From Whitmania pigra (lineage: Eukaryota > Annelida > Clitellata > Hirudinida > Haemopidae), in NCBI GenBank assembly GCA_021613335.1, contig JAJTWR010000365.1, forward strand, positions 181,001 through 245,000: DNA of 64,000 bases. The letters run 5' to 3'. Position numbers and translations under genes: made by a program. Position 1 is the stretch's first letter. The number at the start of each line of letters is the position of its first letter. Shown piece by piece: positions 1 through 12,959 of this stretch. The notes under the pieces are model-generated. The model saw only the letters and a list, made by a program, of their open reading frames with translations, was not told the origin of the DNA and ran no database searches.

Positions 1-2518
1 GGCGACTTCCACTTTGGAGGGTGGAATGAGATGGCTCGGGAGCTTGGCCGGAATGTCGTGTCCCTCCAGCCTCAGGTTGATGAGGTGCATGGCAAGAGCA
101 AACTCGTCCATGTCCAGCATGCCATCCCTGTCGATGTCGGACAGTGTCCAGATCTTGGACAAAATCGACTGAGGAAGTTTAGACTTCAGAAATTCTGGCT
201 TGGCAGCAGCTCCAGTGATTTTTCCATTTATTGGACCCAAGCTCTGGTAGGAGAAAAACGATCGTGGAAGTTCTAGGTTTGCGAAAATGTACTCTGTACG
301 TGATTTAATGATAACATTGCTTGCTATCTGAACTATAAAGGTTTTTAAAACAGAAGATGAATTTGAAAAATGTTTATAAGCTTAGTACAACAATTTGATG
401 GAATTTTGAAATGTTTTAAGATTATTATATCAAAGATTTATATCAAATCACATTATTGATGATCTCTACTTATTCAACCCTTCAACAACAGCAGAACAAC
501 AGCAGTTAACTTCCCAATAATTAAAAACAACGACAATGTTTGCAAACGAGAATAAAAATGGAATTAAGTAGAAACACAAACCTCGAAGATGGAGTCCCAC
601 TTGTACCTGTCCTTGCTGACCACCCATTCCTCTTCGCCTCTGCCCATGTCGATTCCTTCGAGGGTTCCTACCCCGAACGGACTGTTGTATCCCTGGAAGG
701 CACCACCCTGGATGAACGAGGTTCCGTTGTTTTCGATTCTCTTCTCCTCCTCGTGGGGTATAAGGCCCATGAGGGCTGCTATGTCCTGGGCCAGCATTTT
801 GTCCACCATCTCGAGCAGTTTCGGCTTCAGAAGGTTGAACTTCGAGAAGTCCTGTGTTCAGAGAACAAACGAAAATGGATCAAGACCACAGACGAGATCA
901 TGTTATTATTGAAGTATGATCAAACATCTCATGCTTAACAGTGGTGACTTTGTACTGTAATCATCATTACATCATATTAAACAATCACCAATGTTATCAC
1001 AAATTAATATCACAATTAATATAATAAACAACATAAATTATTGTTATTAATGATAATCTACAAAATAATAATCTAGCAATTCGTTATAATGTACTGATGA
1101 TGACAGATAAATTCAAGACCGAAGTTCAATCAACCTGGTGCTGAAGTTGCTCTTGCATCCTGACAACATCTGGAAAATCTCCAGGTGAGATCTGATGCTC
1201 CCTCTGGATTTCCCCAAATATCTCGGGCAACTTCTGAATGAGTTCTTTCTTTCGGGAATCTTTTCCGAACACTGCGGGCATCTCTTTCTTGAGGTGACTG
1301 ATTATGTAGGCATGGACCTGGAGATGTGAATTTGTAATGTTTCAAGAGGTGCTTAAAACAAAATGTCATGTTTAACAGTTCAAGAATAACAATTATTTTT
1401 CACTTCTTTTAAATATTTCAATAACAAATTAACAAAATGAGATGCAAACAAATTGCTGTTTTTAACAACAAAAAATGACAGCCATTTACATTTCTGACCT
1501 CATTTTTAATATATTTAATTCACAAAGCAAATATTTAAAAATTTCATCTCAAAATTAACAGCCATTAAACAAATTTCTACAAAAAGCATCACAGCTTCAA
1601 AACCTTGGCAAGTCTTGCACGTTTGATAAGATCGTTCAGCTTTCTCAGAGCTGCATTTCTGGGCAAACTTTGAATGTCTTTGAACAAATCCTGCTCTTCC
1701 AGCTCAAAGAGTTTCCTATTCGAATCAAAGTGAAGAGGTTCGTTCCAGTACGAACCGATGTATACCCTGACGACCTCGGGAGTGTTGAAGACCTTTCCCA
1801 AGGACCACATTAAGGCCCCGTATACTCTCATCAACTGTTGATGATCGACCATGTCTGCCTTGTTCAAGACAATCCTGATCTTGTCATCGTAACCCTTAAT
1901 TCCTTCAATAACCCTTCTGAATTCATCTGAGATGTCAAGCTTGTGGGCGTCGAACAAGAGAATGATTCTATCAACTCTTTCAGCAAACCATTGAACTACC
2001 TCTGTAAAGTTGTAACCTCTGTCAACACGTTGCTTCTCGCCTGATAAAATACCCGGAGTGTCTACAATTGATATACTGTCCAAAACAGGATTCGACATCT
2101 GAGAGCACTGAAACCTGTTTAGGAAAGCGTTGCCGAATTTGGACAGAGGGCGAAACTGTTTCTTCGGGTCTACAACCAGAGCATTTCCAGGAATTACGTT
2201 CTCGGTTTCTCCTCCCATCACCACAATGAAACGATCCGTTGTAGGTTCAGGACCGATACGCAAACCAGGAAAATCCTGTTCTAGCAGGAAACGAATGAAA
2301 GTCGTTTTTCCAGTAGAATATTGACCAATGAGCAAAACCATAGGCTTAGCATCGAAGTCGGGATCATCCAGGGATGGAGAATGGAAGTCGTGAAATTTGT
2401 AGTATTCCTCTAATGGGAGCATTTTTTGCTTGTACAATTTCTTGAGCCCATCTGCCACGTTAGCAAAGACATCGGGGTCCTTTTTGCGTGTTGAGTCTTT
2501 ATTCATCCAGGAAAACAT
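1..2518 (-). CDS. EHD1: EHD-family ATPase, paralogue A (3' end cut by window edge)
   Basis: EH-domain dynamin-like ATPase that remodels endocytic-recycling membranes. Four coding exons on the minus strand: 2518-1604 (305 codons), 1317-1135 (61), 851-582 (90) and 243 to beyond base 1. All junctions are GT-AG and phase 0, and the exon layout matches the second copy at 5831. The start is the ATG at 2518, which begins MFSWM as in the family; an upstream TTG extension is not credible. Seen: P-loop GQYSTGKTT, DTPG, NKAD, and a C-terminal EH domain with the EF-hand loop DIDRDGMLDMDEF. The last few codons and stop lie off the window. The symbol means EHD1/3/4 class; the exact vertebrate orthologue cannot be assigned. 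Its centre is almost identical at DNA level to the copy at 5831 (see findings). Confidence 0.94.
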
Positions 2519-5500
2519 TTTAACAATTTCTAGAGCTTCTATCAACGATACAAACAACCGCTTTACAACTCGACCCCAACTCCGAACGGCAAGAAACTTA
2601 TAACCACTAACGAATATAAAGGCAGTCTAAGCGGAAGCCAGGATTGGGCTTTTATTAATTTATAAACAATTGAATCATTCATGAGCTGAATATCCTAGAA
2701 AGATTTTATGTCTGTTTTTAAATTTTATAATTGGTTAATTAATGCAAAACTGCTGAATATTCAACAACAGGTGGCTTTGATTAGCTATTATTGCGTAACC
2801 AGCAAATATGTCTTCTCCTTAGAGACATCGAAAATGATATAAACAAACCAATTTACGAAAATGTTGTCCAATAACTACTAAATTATTAAAAACTCAACTT
2901 TACCCTCTCTTGAAAGATTGGAGAATTTTCTTTCAAAATTTTTCATGATTGTCCGTCAAATGTTGTTGAACGACTCCAATTTTGAACAAAATCTTGTTTG
3001 AGATTGCATATAATTTAGGTAGATTCATTTTAACAGATCTCGACACATATTGCTTGAACACAAACTAAACTCAACGGTGCCCTAAAAACTTTTCTTTATA
3101 AGAAAAGCTACCCAGTCTTGATGTGGTAATTAGGTTCCGGTGGAACACACGAGACTGTGATCACATTCGGCTTCATTGTTGTGATTATTAATCCGAGCGA
3201 AACTGAATTGTCCAAGGAACAAAAACTGACGCAGTTGAGTTAAACTCGGTCGCAGCTTCGATATTTAATTACCTCCAGATCCAGCTATGTGGAGCTTCAA
3301 AGTATTTCCACAAATCAGACGCATGATCGTCAATCCATCAGCTATTAGCTGATATTCTGACTCACTAGCTAAATGCTGTGCCCATTCCTCAGAGAGTTGT
3401 TGTCTGATGTCAAAATATGTCAAACGGTTATGCCTTAGTTATTAGCAATATATTTCAAAATCAAATTAATTGATTTAATTTAATTGAAGTTTAATTTGTA
3501 ATGGTGATGTTTTGGTTAAGAATTAATCTTAACTAATCTTTGACTTACAAGATGCATCAGATGCATGATCTCGAGCTTGTTTGTTTATACAAACATAAAA
3601 TGCACAATCACTGACCCAATGAATGTCAACTGATGAAATCCAGAAAACGTACTGGGCAGTTGCATCGCTAAACATTTCACGTTTGGCACCAATAATTTTA
3701 TTAATAAGTTAATGTCAAAACGCTATTGAAAGGCAAAAATATGTTATAGGATGCTTAGCATTAAGAAATTTGTGCTTGAACTCATACAATCGGAATTAGG
3801 AAATGTTTTTTCTTTAAAACCCAGCAAACACAAGTGGTGGGGACCCGCCTGGATATGCAACACCGATTCAACACGCCGGAGTAACCAGGACCGACCGAGG
3901 CACCCTCCGTTTCACACAAAAAAAGTTTTAAACCTCCACTGGAGGATCTAACAAAACTAGAAATGGGTGATTTAGCCGGTGATTGCTGACAGCTAGGCCT
4001 TCGCTCTCTACCAGATGATCTTTTTTTATAGTTTTAAATATTTAGATTTTCATCTTTAGCCGTCACAACTCAAGGGTTTATGGTCACTAAGTCAGTATTT
4101 TAAAATCAAAAAAGTTTAAGCTTGAAGTATTATTATTATAAAATTATCTAATCGTTAGAGAAGGCTAAGTTAACGTAGTGACTTATTATTGTTTGTTACC
4201 GTCTGGCGCAGCCTAGTTTAGGCCCCTGTCGATAGAAGATTAATCGAAGGTGGTAACTTATAAAATGGTAATCTTAACTAACAATAATAATGGCAGTAAA
4301 CCAGCTGTAGCACAAACCTGGCGATACTTGCGTTAAGCATTTATAAAGACGAATTATCAAATTCAAATTATCAAATAAAAACGAGTTATCGTTACAATTA
4401 GTGATAATGATTTTAATTAGTGATAAATTGTGTTCTTTTTTTCATTTAAATGAAAGTCGTTAAAGGTTATCAGCCGAAACTGTTCGGTGAAATGCGATTG
4501 CCTGTAATTCACATAATATTATTATACTCTGATGATGCAGAAGACTCGGCATGCTCATCACCAACAATCAAATTGCAAAATTGTCAAACCTTACCCTAAT
4601 GGACAATGCTACAAGAGTTGAAGTTTATAAATAGTTAGCGTTTTAAAAATTATAATAGGCTCAGAAATAGGCCCAAACATGATAATCGACTCAGCAAAGT
4701 AGGAATTATTATCAGGCATCGTCATCAGAAGACATCCTAAAGAATTCTTCAATTCACGTTAAGGTGGTGTAACATATTAATATAGCCCCCTCGGTCAACA
4801 AAACAACCGATTATTGTACAGACGTTTCATGTGGGGGACGATTTAAACGCATCTTGTAGGTGGTGTTTTGTAATGTTAATAAATACAAGGGTTAGAATAA
4901 CCGTTATTATTGTATAGCTTGTAAGCTATTTCATCTCAACTGCATTTAGAGCTGTCCTCTTATAGCCAAACATAATATCACGTTAAAATTGAATAATTGA
5001 AAGTTTGAAAGTCATAAAAATTCGATCTCTAAAATTACTTTTCCAACTCGTTTTTGTTAATATGTTGGCTGTTCTGACAAATGCTTTCTTAAACCAATGA
5101 ACTTTAGAAAGCGCTAGTGCTCCAACCAAATAGACATATTTCTTTATATGTCAAGTCTCTTAATATTGATTGCCTTCAATGTAGGCATATTCCTCACTAA
5201 ATAACTCATCGGTGAAATATTCCATCCAATCCGTATGGATGTTTATCATTGAACTTGTTTTGTGATGGGTGAAATGCTTGTTTAGACTTCTTTATTTGCA
5301 TTTTATAAAGTTTGAAAATCTGTAGAAGAATCTTTTCCTAAATTCGTTTGTGCAAATTTTTAACTGAAGTCAAGACTGGAATAGTTTTTAATCGTTAACA
5401 AAGCTTGCTTCGACATTAAAAGTAACGTGATCTTTAAGTTCTGTCCGTTGGGGCAAATGACTGACCCACGTGAGAACACAGGTGCTCTCTCACCTGGTGT

Positions 5501-5830
5501 TTTATATTCTCTTTATTACATTAACAAATGTAAAACTTTTAAAAGAATTAGAAAAACTAAAAGTGTCCATCCTAAGCATTAAATTATTGATAATTTTGAT
5601 TAATAGCATTGGACGTGGTCTGCGTTATCATTATCTCACTTATTTTTGACTATTAAGATTTATTTTTAAAAATATTCTATTCGTTTTCAGTTTAGAATCG
5701 CTGAGTGCGCTGAACGCCTTCAACATCCGTCCTATCTCACCTTTATAAGAACCAGGAGACGATCCTAGTAGGAGTTGTTGTGACTTGTCAGGTGAAATTT
5801 TCGGTCTAGTTCGCTAACGTAACTATCGCT
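2519..5830. other. Intergenic region between divergent EHD genes
   Basis: About 3.3 kb between two head-to-head EHD start codons, so it must hold both promoters and 5' UTRs. The sequence is AT-rich with no credible coding exon. A 66-codon frame at 3751-3951 has no family resemblance and was not called. I see no canonical TATA box at a convincing distance from either start. The block just before 5831 (about 5690-5830) is less AT-rich and is probably 5' UTR. Confidence 0.6.
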
Positions 5831-7914
5831 ATGTTTTCCTGGATGAGCAAAGATGGCTCTCGTAAAAAGATTCCCGAGGTTTATGCCAGCGTGGCAGATG
5901 GACTCAAGAAATTGTACAAGCAAAAGATGCTTCCGTTAGAAGAGTTTTATAAATTTCACGACTTCCATTCCCCGTACTTGGACGACCCCGACTTCGATGC
6001 TAAGCCTATGGTTTTGCTCATTGGTCAATATTCTACCGGTAAAACGACGTTCATTCGTTACCTCTTGGAACAGGATTTTCCTGGTTTGCGTATCGGTCCT
6101 GAACCGACAACGGATCGTTTCATTGTGGTGATGGGGGGAGAAACCGAGAACGTAATTCCTGGAAATGCTCTGGTTGTAGACCCAAAGAAACAGTTTCGCC
6201 CTCTGTCCAAATTCGGCAACGCTTTCCTAAACAGGTTTCAGTGCTCTCAAATGTCGAATCCTGTTTTGGACAGTATATCAATTGTAGACACTCCGGGTAT
6301 TTTATCAGGCGAGAAGCAACGTGTTGACAGAGGTTACAACTTTACAGAGGTAGTTCAATGGTTTGCTGAAAGAGTTGATAGAATCATTCTCTTGTTCGAC
6401 GCCCACAAGCTTGACATCTCGGATGAATTCAGAAGGGTTATTGAAGCCATCAAGAGTTACGATGACAAGATCAGGATTGTCTTGAACAAGGCAGACATGG
6501 TCGATCATCAACAGTTGATGAGAGTGTACGGGGCCTTAATGTGGTCCTTGGGAAAGGTCTTCAACACTCCTGAAGTCGTCAGGGTTTACACAGGTTCATT
6601 CTGGAATGAGCAGCTACACTTTGACACAAACAGGAAACTATTTGAATTGGAGGAACAAGATCTCTTTAAGGATTTTCAGAGTCTTCCTCGTAATGCTGCA
6701 CTGAGAAAGCTTAATGACCTCATCAAACGTGCAAGACTTGCCAAGGTTTTTGTATGACTTGTAATTGTTTTAATTGCTTTGTAAGGCTTTCTAACTTTAG
6801 GGTTCCACTTTCTCATCATAATTTGTTAATGTCATGCTTTTTAATGGCATTAATTCTGTCATTGTTATTTCAAATTGATATATTTAAAGTAAATTGTTTT
6901 CCTCAATTCAATCATTTTCTGATGGCAGGTTCATGCCTACATAATCGACCACCTCAAAAAAGAAATGCCGAACTTGTTCGGAAAAGACTCCCGAAAGAAG
7001 GAGCTCATCCAGAAGTTGCCGGAGATATTTGCCGAAATCCAGAGGGAATATCACATCTCGCCAGGAGATTTTCCAGACGTTACCAGAATGCAGGAGCAGC
7101 TTCAATATCACGTACTGTTCATTCTGTTGTTTCAAAGTTCTTCAACACTCCTGTACCAATTTACCAATCTTTGCAGGATTTCTCAAAATTTAACCTCTTG
7201 AAGCCGAGACTTCTCGAGATCGTTGACAAAATGTTGGCAGAGGACATCACTGTTCTCATGAACATGATACCGCACGAGGAGGAAAAGAGAGTCAATGAGA
7301 ACCATGAAGCTGCCACCATCAAGGGTGGTGCTTTCCAGGGATATGACACTCCCTTTGGTGTAGGAAGGTTGGAAGGTGTAGATCAAGGAAGAGGAGATGC
7401 AGAATGGGTTGTCAGTAAGGAGATGTACAAATGGGATTCTGTTTTCCACGTATGTGTTTAATTTATCTTGTACATTGCATCTTATTTCAATGTCATTCTA
7501 TATGGTTTTTCCTACATACATGAAAATGTTTAGTTTTATGCTCATATAATATCCTGCAAATAGCTAGGTTGACTAGTCTAAAACAGATATCAATGCCAAA
7601 TTAATGCTGTATTTGCATTTTGAGTGTTTAACTTTGCATGTTTTCTCAAATAGAGTTTGGGCCCCATAAATGGAAAAATCACCGGGGCTGCTGCTAAACC
7701 CGAATTCCTTAAGTCAAAACTTCCTCAGTCATTATTGTCCAAGATCTGGACTTTGTCTGACATCGATAAGGATGGCATGATGGACTTGGATGAGTTTGCT
7801 CTTGCCATGCACCTCATCAACCTAAAGCTGGAGGGACACGAAATTCCAGCCAAGCTTCCAGCTCACCTCATTCCACCATCGAAATTGGAGGCTTCCACTT
7901 TTGAGAGATTCTGA
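5831..7914 (+). CDS. EHD1: EHD-family ATPase, paralogue B (complete)
   Basis: Complete EH-domain ATPase of 543 residues (human EHD1 has 534). Exons: 5831-6745, 6929-7111, 7177-7449 and 7654-7914; all introns are short (65-204 bp), GT-AG and phase 0. Order of parts: helical N-terminus, P-loop GQYSTGKTT near residue 66, DTPGIL, NKAD, helical middle, EF-hand loop DIDKDGMMDLDEF in the C-terminal EH domain that binds NPF peptides. Known for the family: ATP-driven membrane tubulation and scission in endocytic recycling. The tail differs from copy A. It is divergently paired with copy A about 3.3 kb away. The symbol denotes the EHD1/3/4 class only. Confidence 0.96.
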
Positions 7915-8020
7915 AGTTATTCTTTTTCAATGTTTTCATAGTATTTTGAGGCATTTTCTAATTGTAACATGCTCCAAATTTGTGAATGCTTAGAGACAAT
8001 AATGTTTTTTCTTTCTGAAA

Positions 8021-8026
8021 AATAAA
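8021..8026 (+). terminator. Poly(A) signal of EHD-B
   Basis: Canonical AATAAA about 107 bp after the EHD-B stop codon, with T-rich sequence downstream. Probable cleavage and polyadenylation signal; inferred from position. Confidence 0.7.
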
Positions 8027-9062
8027 GGACATTACATTTAGTCTGCTTACGGTGATTAACTATTTTTGTACTTTGTATTATTTTTATCAGTATTTTTTTT
8101 TTTTTGCTTAGATCTTTTTCTTCCTCTTTCCTATGTGTTGGATGCTTATATGAAATTGTCTAGTGGTTTGATGTAATTTCAGTATTAACTTTGAGGATAT
8201 TGCTTATAAGAATCATGCTATCATTTTATTGAGCCCAGGGATATCATAACAATGTCAGGATCCATTTGCAAAAATTAGCCCTTGAGACAACTCATAAATT
8301 TATGGGACAATTTAGTCTGGTAGCCAATTGCTACAAATACTCTGCATTTATCATTCTTAAATGTTGGCAATTTACAATTCATTGAATTTATGCCAATTTG
8401 TCTGGGTTTATGGCTTTAGTTGCTCTGTTATTATTGCTCAAGGATTATTATAATACTGCTTGTCACTGCATAGCAATTTCTCATCTGACAATATCATTTT
8501 GACTGCTCCAAATTGTTGTATGATAAAGATATTAATATTCTATATTACTTTTGTGACATCTTAATTTTGATGCCTACATTCCACATTGTTTTGTGTCATT
8601 CCAGACTATTTGACAATCACAGGTTTACTAGCATGCATTGGCAATCCGGACTAATATGATCGTGCATCACATATCTGAGTAGTTGCCCACATTTATATCG
8701 AAGATGTCACATGTGTCTTGATTCGGTGGTTCTGCACAAAGTTATTGCCTGGATGTGAGTGCCTTCCTGAAGCCTGCAATCATTTACATGTAAACACTTA
8801 CTTCGACATTTGCAATAGTTTTTTGTTTCTTGTGATTTCGTGTTTTTGCAATCTAGGCAATTTCAGACCTATTTTCTCCATGGATTTAATTTGTTGAAAA
8901 GGTGATTCTAACTATCAGCTCGTTGCATTAAAATAAGGGTTTCACATTCCGTACCTTTCGTAACACATCTTAAAGCCGGGAGCTAAGATCAGAACATACA
9001 CCCAAAATTTTATATATTGTATATATATACATATAATGCACTACAACTGATTTCCACGAGAA

Positions 9063-9068
9063 TTTATT
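9063..9068 (-). terminator. Poly(A) signal of POLR2E
   Basis: Minus-strand AATAAA about 75 bp past the POLR2E stop at 9143. Position and motif fit the 3' end of that gene. Confidence 0.6.
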
Positions 9069-9142
9069 TATGAAGTAACAGAAATGTATTAAAATTTTGG
9101 ACATTCGCCCGAAGCGCCAGAGTTTTTGTTCACGAGGAAGCA

Positions 9143-11509
9143 TCAGACGACCAGTCTGTAGGACACGTATCTTCCCGCTGTTTCTGAAGGTCTCACTATT
9201 TTGACAACCTGTCCCTTTGTGAGACCAAAGTATCGAGCTATGGCATCCCCAGACTGGATCCTGGGCAACTGGCTCTCTTTTAATTTGCTGGAAATAATAT
9301 TAATGAATTATTAAACACAAAGTGGCAGTGAACAAGAGTATCATTGAAATTAATGAGAAGGCTCTAAATCACGAGCTTCGAGTTTACTGTTCCCATTCAG
9401 GTTTTACAGATGTGATATCTACATAGCTTTATGAGCCACATACATTTAATAGGAACTCTTTTTAAGAGTGATTAACTTAAGTCTTTCTAAATGAAAAAAT
9501 TTCTTGGCATTTTGGAATCTCCAAAGCAGTATGAAACTCACTATCTCTGCAAAAGTTCCCTCTTTTCATCCTGCGTCAATACGACGTGTTCGGGGACGAG
9601 CTGGTGTTCCGTGACGTTGACGAGGAGTTCGGACTCGAAAAACATCTCCAAGATGTACTTGGGGGCCATGTCTTGCAAGGCCTGTCTTGCAGAGGGTGTC
9701 ATGGCCTGACGAACGACTATGATCGCACGAGATATGTTCTCCTCCTGCATCTTCTGGCAGTAAGTTTTGATGATTTTTATGCCAACTCTTTCGTCCTCGG
9801 GGAAGAAGACAAATAGTTGGTCTGGAAATTCATTGCATTAACGGTTAAAATTGAATAACAACCATGCTCAATCTACAGTACAGCATTAGAGAAGAAAAAT
9901 ATATTGCTTCATCACAGCTCGATGTTTGAATACCAATCATGTTCCATAAGCCATAAACAGACCTTCACCTTGCCAGTAGAATTAATATCTTAACTAGTAA
10001 TTGAGTAATTAAACTAATTATTAACAATTCCTGACTAAATCGTCGATGTCAATGTAATTACCTGTTGGATCATCGTTGTGGGCCACCAGAAATGTTAAGG
10101 ATGTTCTCAGCTGACATTTGCTACTGAAAACGTACCACAACTTTAAATGCGGGTGCATTTGATGGACAATGAAAATGGTGGATAATCAAAATGTAAATTA
10201 GCAATTAGGCAATTCTTGATTAACTACTAATAAATTGGTGAAACTTTTGAACAGTGGGCATTATTAATTATGATAAGAGTTTTACAGAATCCTGAACAAA
10301 AAACCAAAGAGCTCCTGACAGTACATAAACTAAATAATATTAATGTTTAATTAATTCAATGTAAACTCCAGTGGATACTAACGTATCACCATACTGTTGT
10401 TTGAATTGATCCAGTGTCATATCCAACTCACCCTGTGTCACCAAGTACATCCTGTCATGACATAACTGGAAATAGAAATAGATCACATAATTATGGTTCT
10501 TACTAGCTAATATGTTATTAGTTAACGAATATTAAATACACTGAGACAAACTTGAAAAAACAATAAAAAAAGAACCGGAGCAAAGCTGTTTTGGTGACAG
10601 TGTGCAATTGAATAATATTGTTGGCTTGCATAGGTGCATGTTTTGGATGATGTTCCACTCATGAAACTTTGGACGGTTCTCCTTAGCACACGGGACCATA
10701 TTTAAAAATTGATTTCAGGAGGGTTCAATATGACAATTGTGGCCGAAGATCCACTGCCCGGTATACAATTCATTGCTGACAATGACACACCCAAATTTCT
10801 TCTCTTCATCACCATCAAACTACTCAAGGGATCATCAAGGCAACATCTCGATGGACCTCGAGCCCCACTTTCTGACTGTGTTTGTTTTGACAGAGTTGAG
10901 CATTATTTATAGTCAACAAAACAAGGAAGATGTGTAGAATGGTGTAAATATAAAAAAAAAATACAATTGATGAGTGAATTACATGAATGCTGTTTTCAGC
11001 CACACCATTTCAAGTCATTGCCTGACAAAATGTGACAAGTTTTAATGTGGCAATCTTACTTTCACTGCACTACTAGCCTATTATTTGTTAACTTCTAGTT
11101 TGAATTTGAGTCAATTAAATGCTTTTTGTTTCAGATGTTGCACAGTTTTTATTAATTCAGAGCTTTGTGTTGTGGAAATGCATTGACGATAACCACCCAA
11201 ATACTAATATATATGGTATTGTTATATTCTAATTACTTTCACGTGTCTGCAGCATTTTATATAGCCTTGGGATATAAAAATATTATAAAATCAAATGACC
11301 TGGCTTACTCAAGGGCTCATTTAATACAAAAGCCAACAAAATTAAAAACAATAAAACAATAATAAAAACGCCTCAAAATTTGTATTTCAAAAAATTTCAT
11401 CCCAACTGGAATGATTGAGAGTTGTCATGCAATAATCCAAACATGCCCTTACCTGCATGAGAGTGCGCCTAACTTTCCACAATCTTTCGAGTTCCAGGTC
11501 ATCATCCAT
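9143..11509 (-). CDS. POLR2E: RNA polymerase subunit RPB5 (POLR2E)
   Basis: Subunit shared by RNA polymerases I, II and III (ABC27/RPB5), in the lower jaw of the enzyme. Five minus-strand exons: 11509-11453, 10465-10383, 10123-10062, 9821-9542 and 9287-9143. They join in frame at GT-AG sites to 208 residues (human has 210). Recognisable stretches are [31 protein letters not shown] and the C-terminal assembly domain ending [16 protein letters not shown], with [11 protein letters not shown] before it. The start is the ATG at 11509 giving [19 protein letters not shown], which matches the family N-terminus. Single-copy housekeeping gene with no damage seen. Confidence 0.96.
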
Positions 11510-12600
11510 AATTCTCAAATAATTAAGTAGTTAATAAGAAAGTTAATGTGGAGTAACTATAAGCTCTTTACGAGAGACCAGTCTTCGCCGCAAACATCAA
11601 CCTAACAAAGATATTATATTCCTAGTTCGTTTAATGTTCAAATGTCTCAATATTTTTACAATTTAATTTATTTTTAATTTAATAATTTTGTGTTTATTTA
11701 TAAACCATAGATTTATGAAATACTATTATTTTTAGCAATAAGTACAATCATGTGTAACGCAACACCGGAACCGAAAAAGATAAAAATAATTCTTTATCAT
11801 TATTAAACTTTATCAAAACTTTTTTTAGATAATTTTTTGGAGTCAGCTGTAATAATTTCTCCATTAAAATAAATGAAGGTGTTAAAAAAGTAATAGTCTG
11901 ATGAATCAGGATCAAACGTATAATTAAATGTTAATCACTACAAATTTTTGAAGTACAAAACAAAGGTTTCCTTTTTATAATCCTGTTTTCTTAAGTTACA
12001 ATTATTCCGAGTGTAGCCACTTAATATCATGAAAATGTGATTCTTACAAGTGGTCTTGAGATCACTATTGGCATGGACATAAATAATGATAATAATCATG
12101 ATCATGAACAATTTTAAATTCAAATGAAGTTCATATAGCAAACTTAAAATTTAATAGCTTAAATGCCTAACATATTTAGAAGCATCTGTTATACGTGCTG
12201 CTCACTTATTATAGAGCGATAAGTTTCATTATTCCTTTTCCGGAAGCTTCCCTGTTGTCCCATCTAATATTAATAACATTTATTTATCAGGGCATGACGA
12301 ACATGATCTTGTTGGAATAAAGCAAGTTATTGAATCATGAATGCAAGGACGTCATTTGGGGAGGAGGGAAGTGGGAGCAACTTTTAAATTATAATATTTG
12401 GAAACTACATTTCAAATGCTTTGTAAAAACGTTCGTATATCTATTATAGGGAGATTTTCAGTTTTTTTTAATTATTAGGAATTTATGGAATTCGTTTAAG
12501 TTTCTTTTATTTAATAACCACGCAGCTCCGACTGACAAAATATGTATTAAAATGTTCATCATGATTTTTACTTTCGAGATATACATGCTTTATAATGTCT
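11510..12600. other. AT-rich intergenic region upstream of POLR2E
   Basis: Presumed to include the POLR2E promoter and 5' UTR. Very AT-rich; the short frames (for example near 11938-12141 on the minus strand) are low-complexity Lys/Asn/Ile and not credible genes. Confidence 0.5.
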
Positions 12601-12635
12601 CGAACCAGGTCCCACGAGAGAGGGGAGCAGCCGGC

Positions 12636-12752
12636 ACCAGGACCTAGAAAAGTTTATGGGCCCATGAGAATTAGAGCTCAAAATTGAAATGGGCTTACAA
12701 TTACTCATAAAATTTTTATTGTTACTTTGATGCTGAAATGGAAATTCCTGAT
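12636..12752 (+). repeat. Dispersed repeat, inverted partner near 31,330-31,425
   Basis: A block containing AGAGCTCAAAATTGAAATGG and flanking bases recurs as its reverse complement around 31,330-31,425. The two copies stay alignable for roughly 100 bp with scattered substitutions. It lies next to hAT debris at both places, so it is probably part of a degraded transposon; the family was not identified. Confidence 0.6.
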
Positions 12753-12959
12753 TCCTCAGAATATATACATATACATACATATAAGCTTCCTATATTATGT
12801 CTTTGATGCAGCAAACTGGTCAATGACATAAGCAAAATCTCTTTTTTCCAATGTCTCTCTTGCAACTTTAAGAAGAGCAAGATCACCAGTGGTACACAAT
12901 CTTTTTTTGGCAGAGGGCTACAAACAGAATTCGGAAAACCTCCGGGCGCCGGGCCAATG

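Larger units (their letters stand above)
7915..9142. other. Convergent intergenic region, EHD-B / POLR2E
   Basis: About 1.2 kb between the EHD-B stop and the POLR2E stop, holding the 3' UTRs of both genes. It is AT-rich, with short homopolymer T runs near 8090-8105. No coding exon, RNA gene or repeat was recognised. Confidence 0.6.

Noticed and set aside
540..938. 132-codon plus-strand frame
   Set aside because: Antisense of EHD-A exon 3; the minus strand has the conserved protein and correct splice sites.
3751..3951. 66-codon frame between the EHD genes
   Set aside because: No domain, no splice context, not distinguishable from chance.
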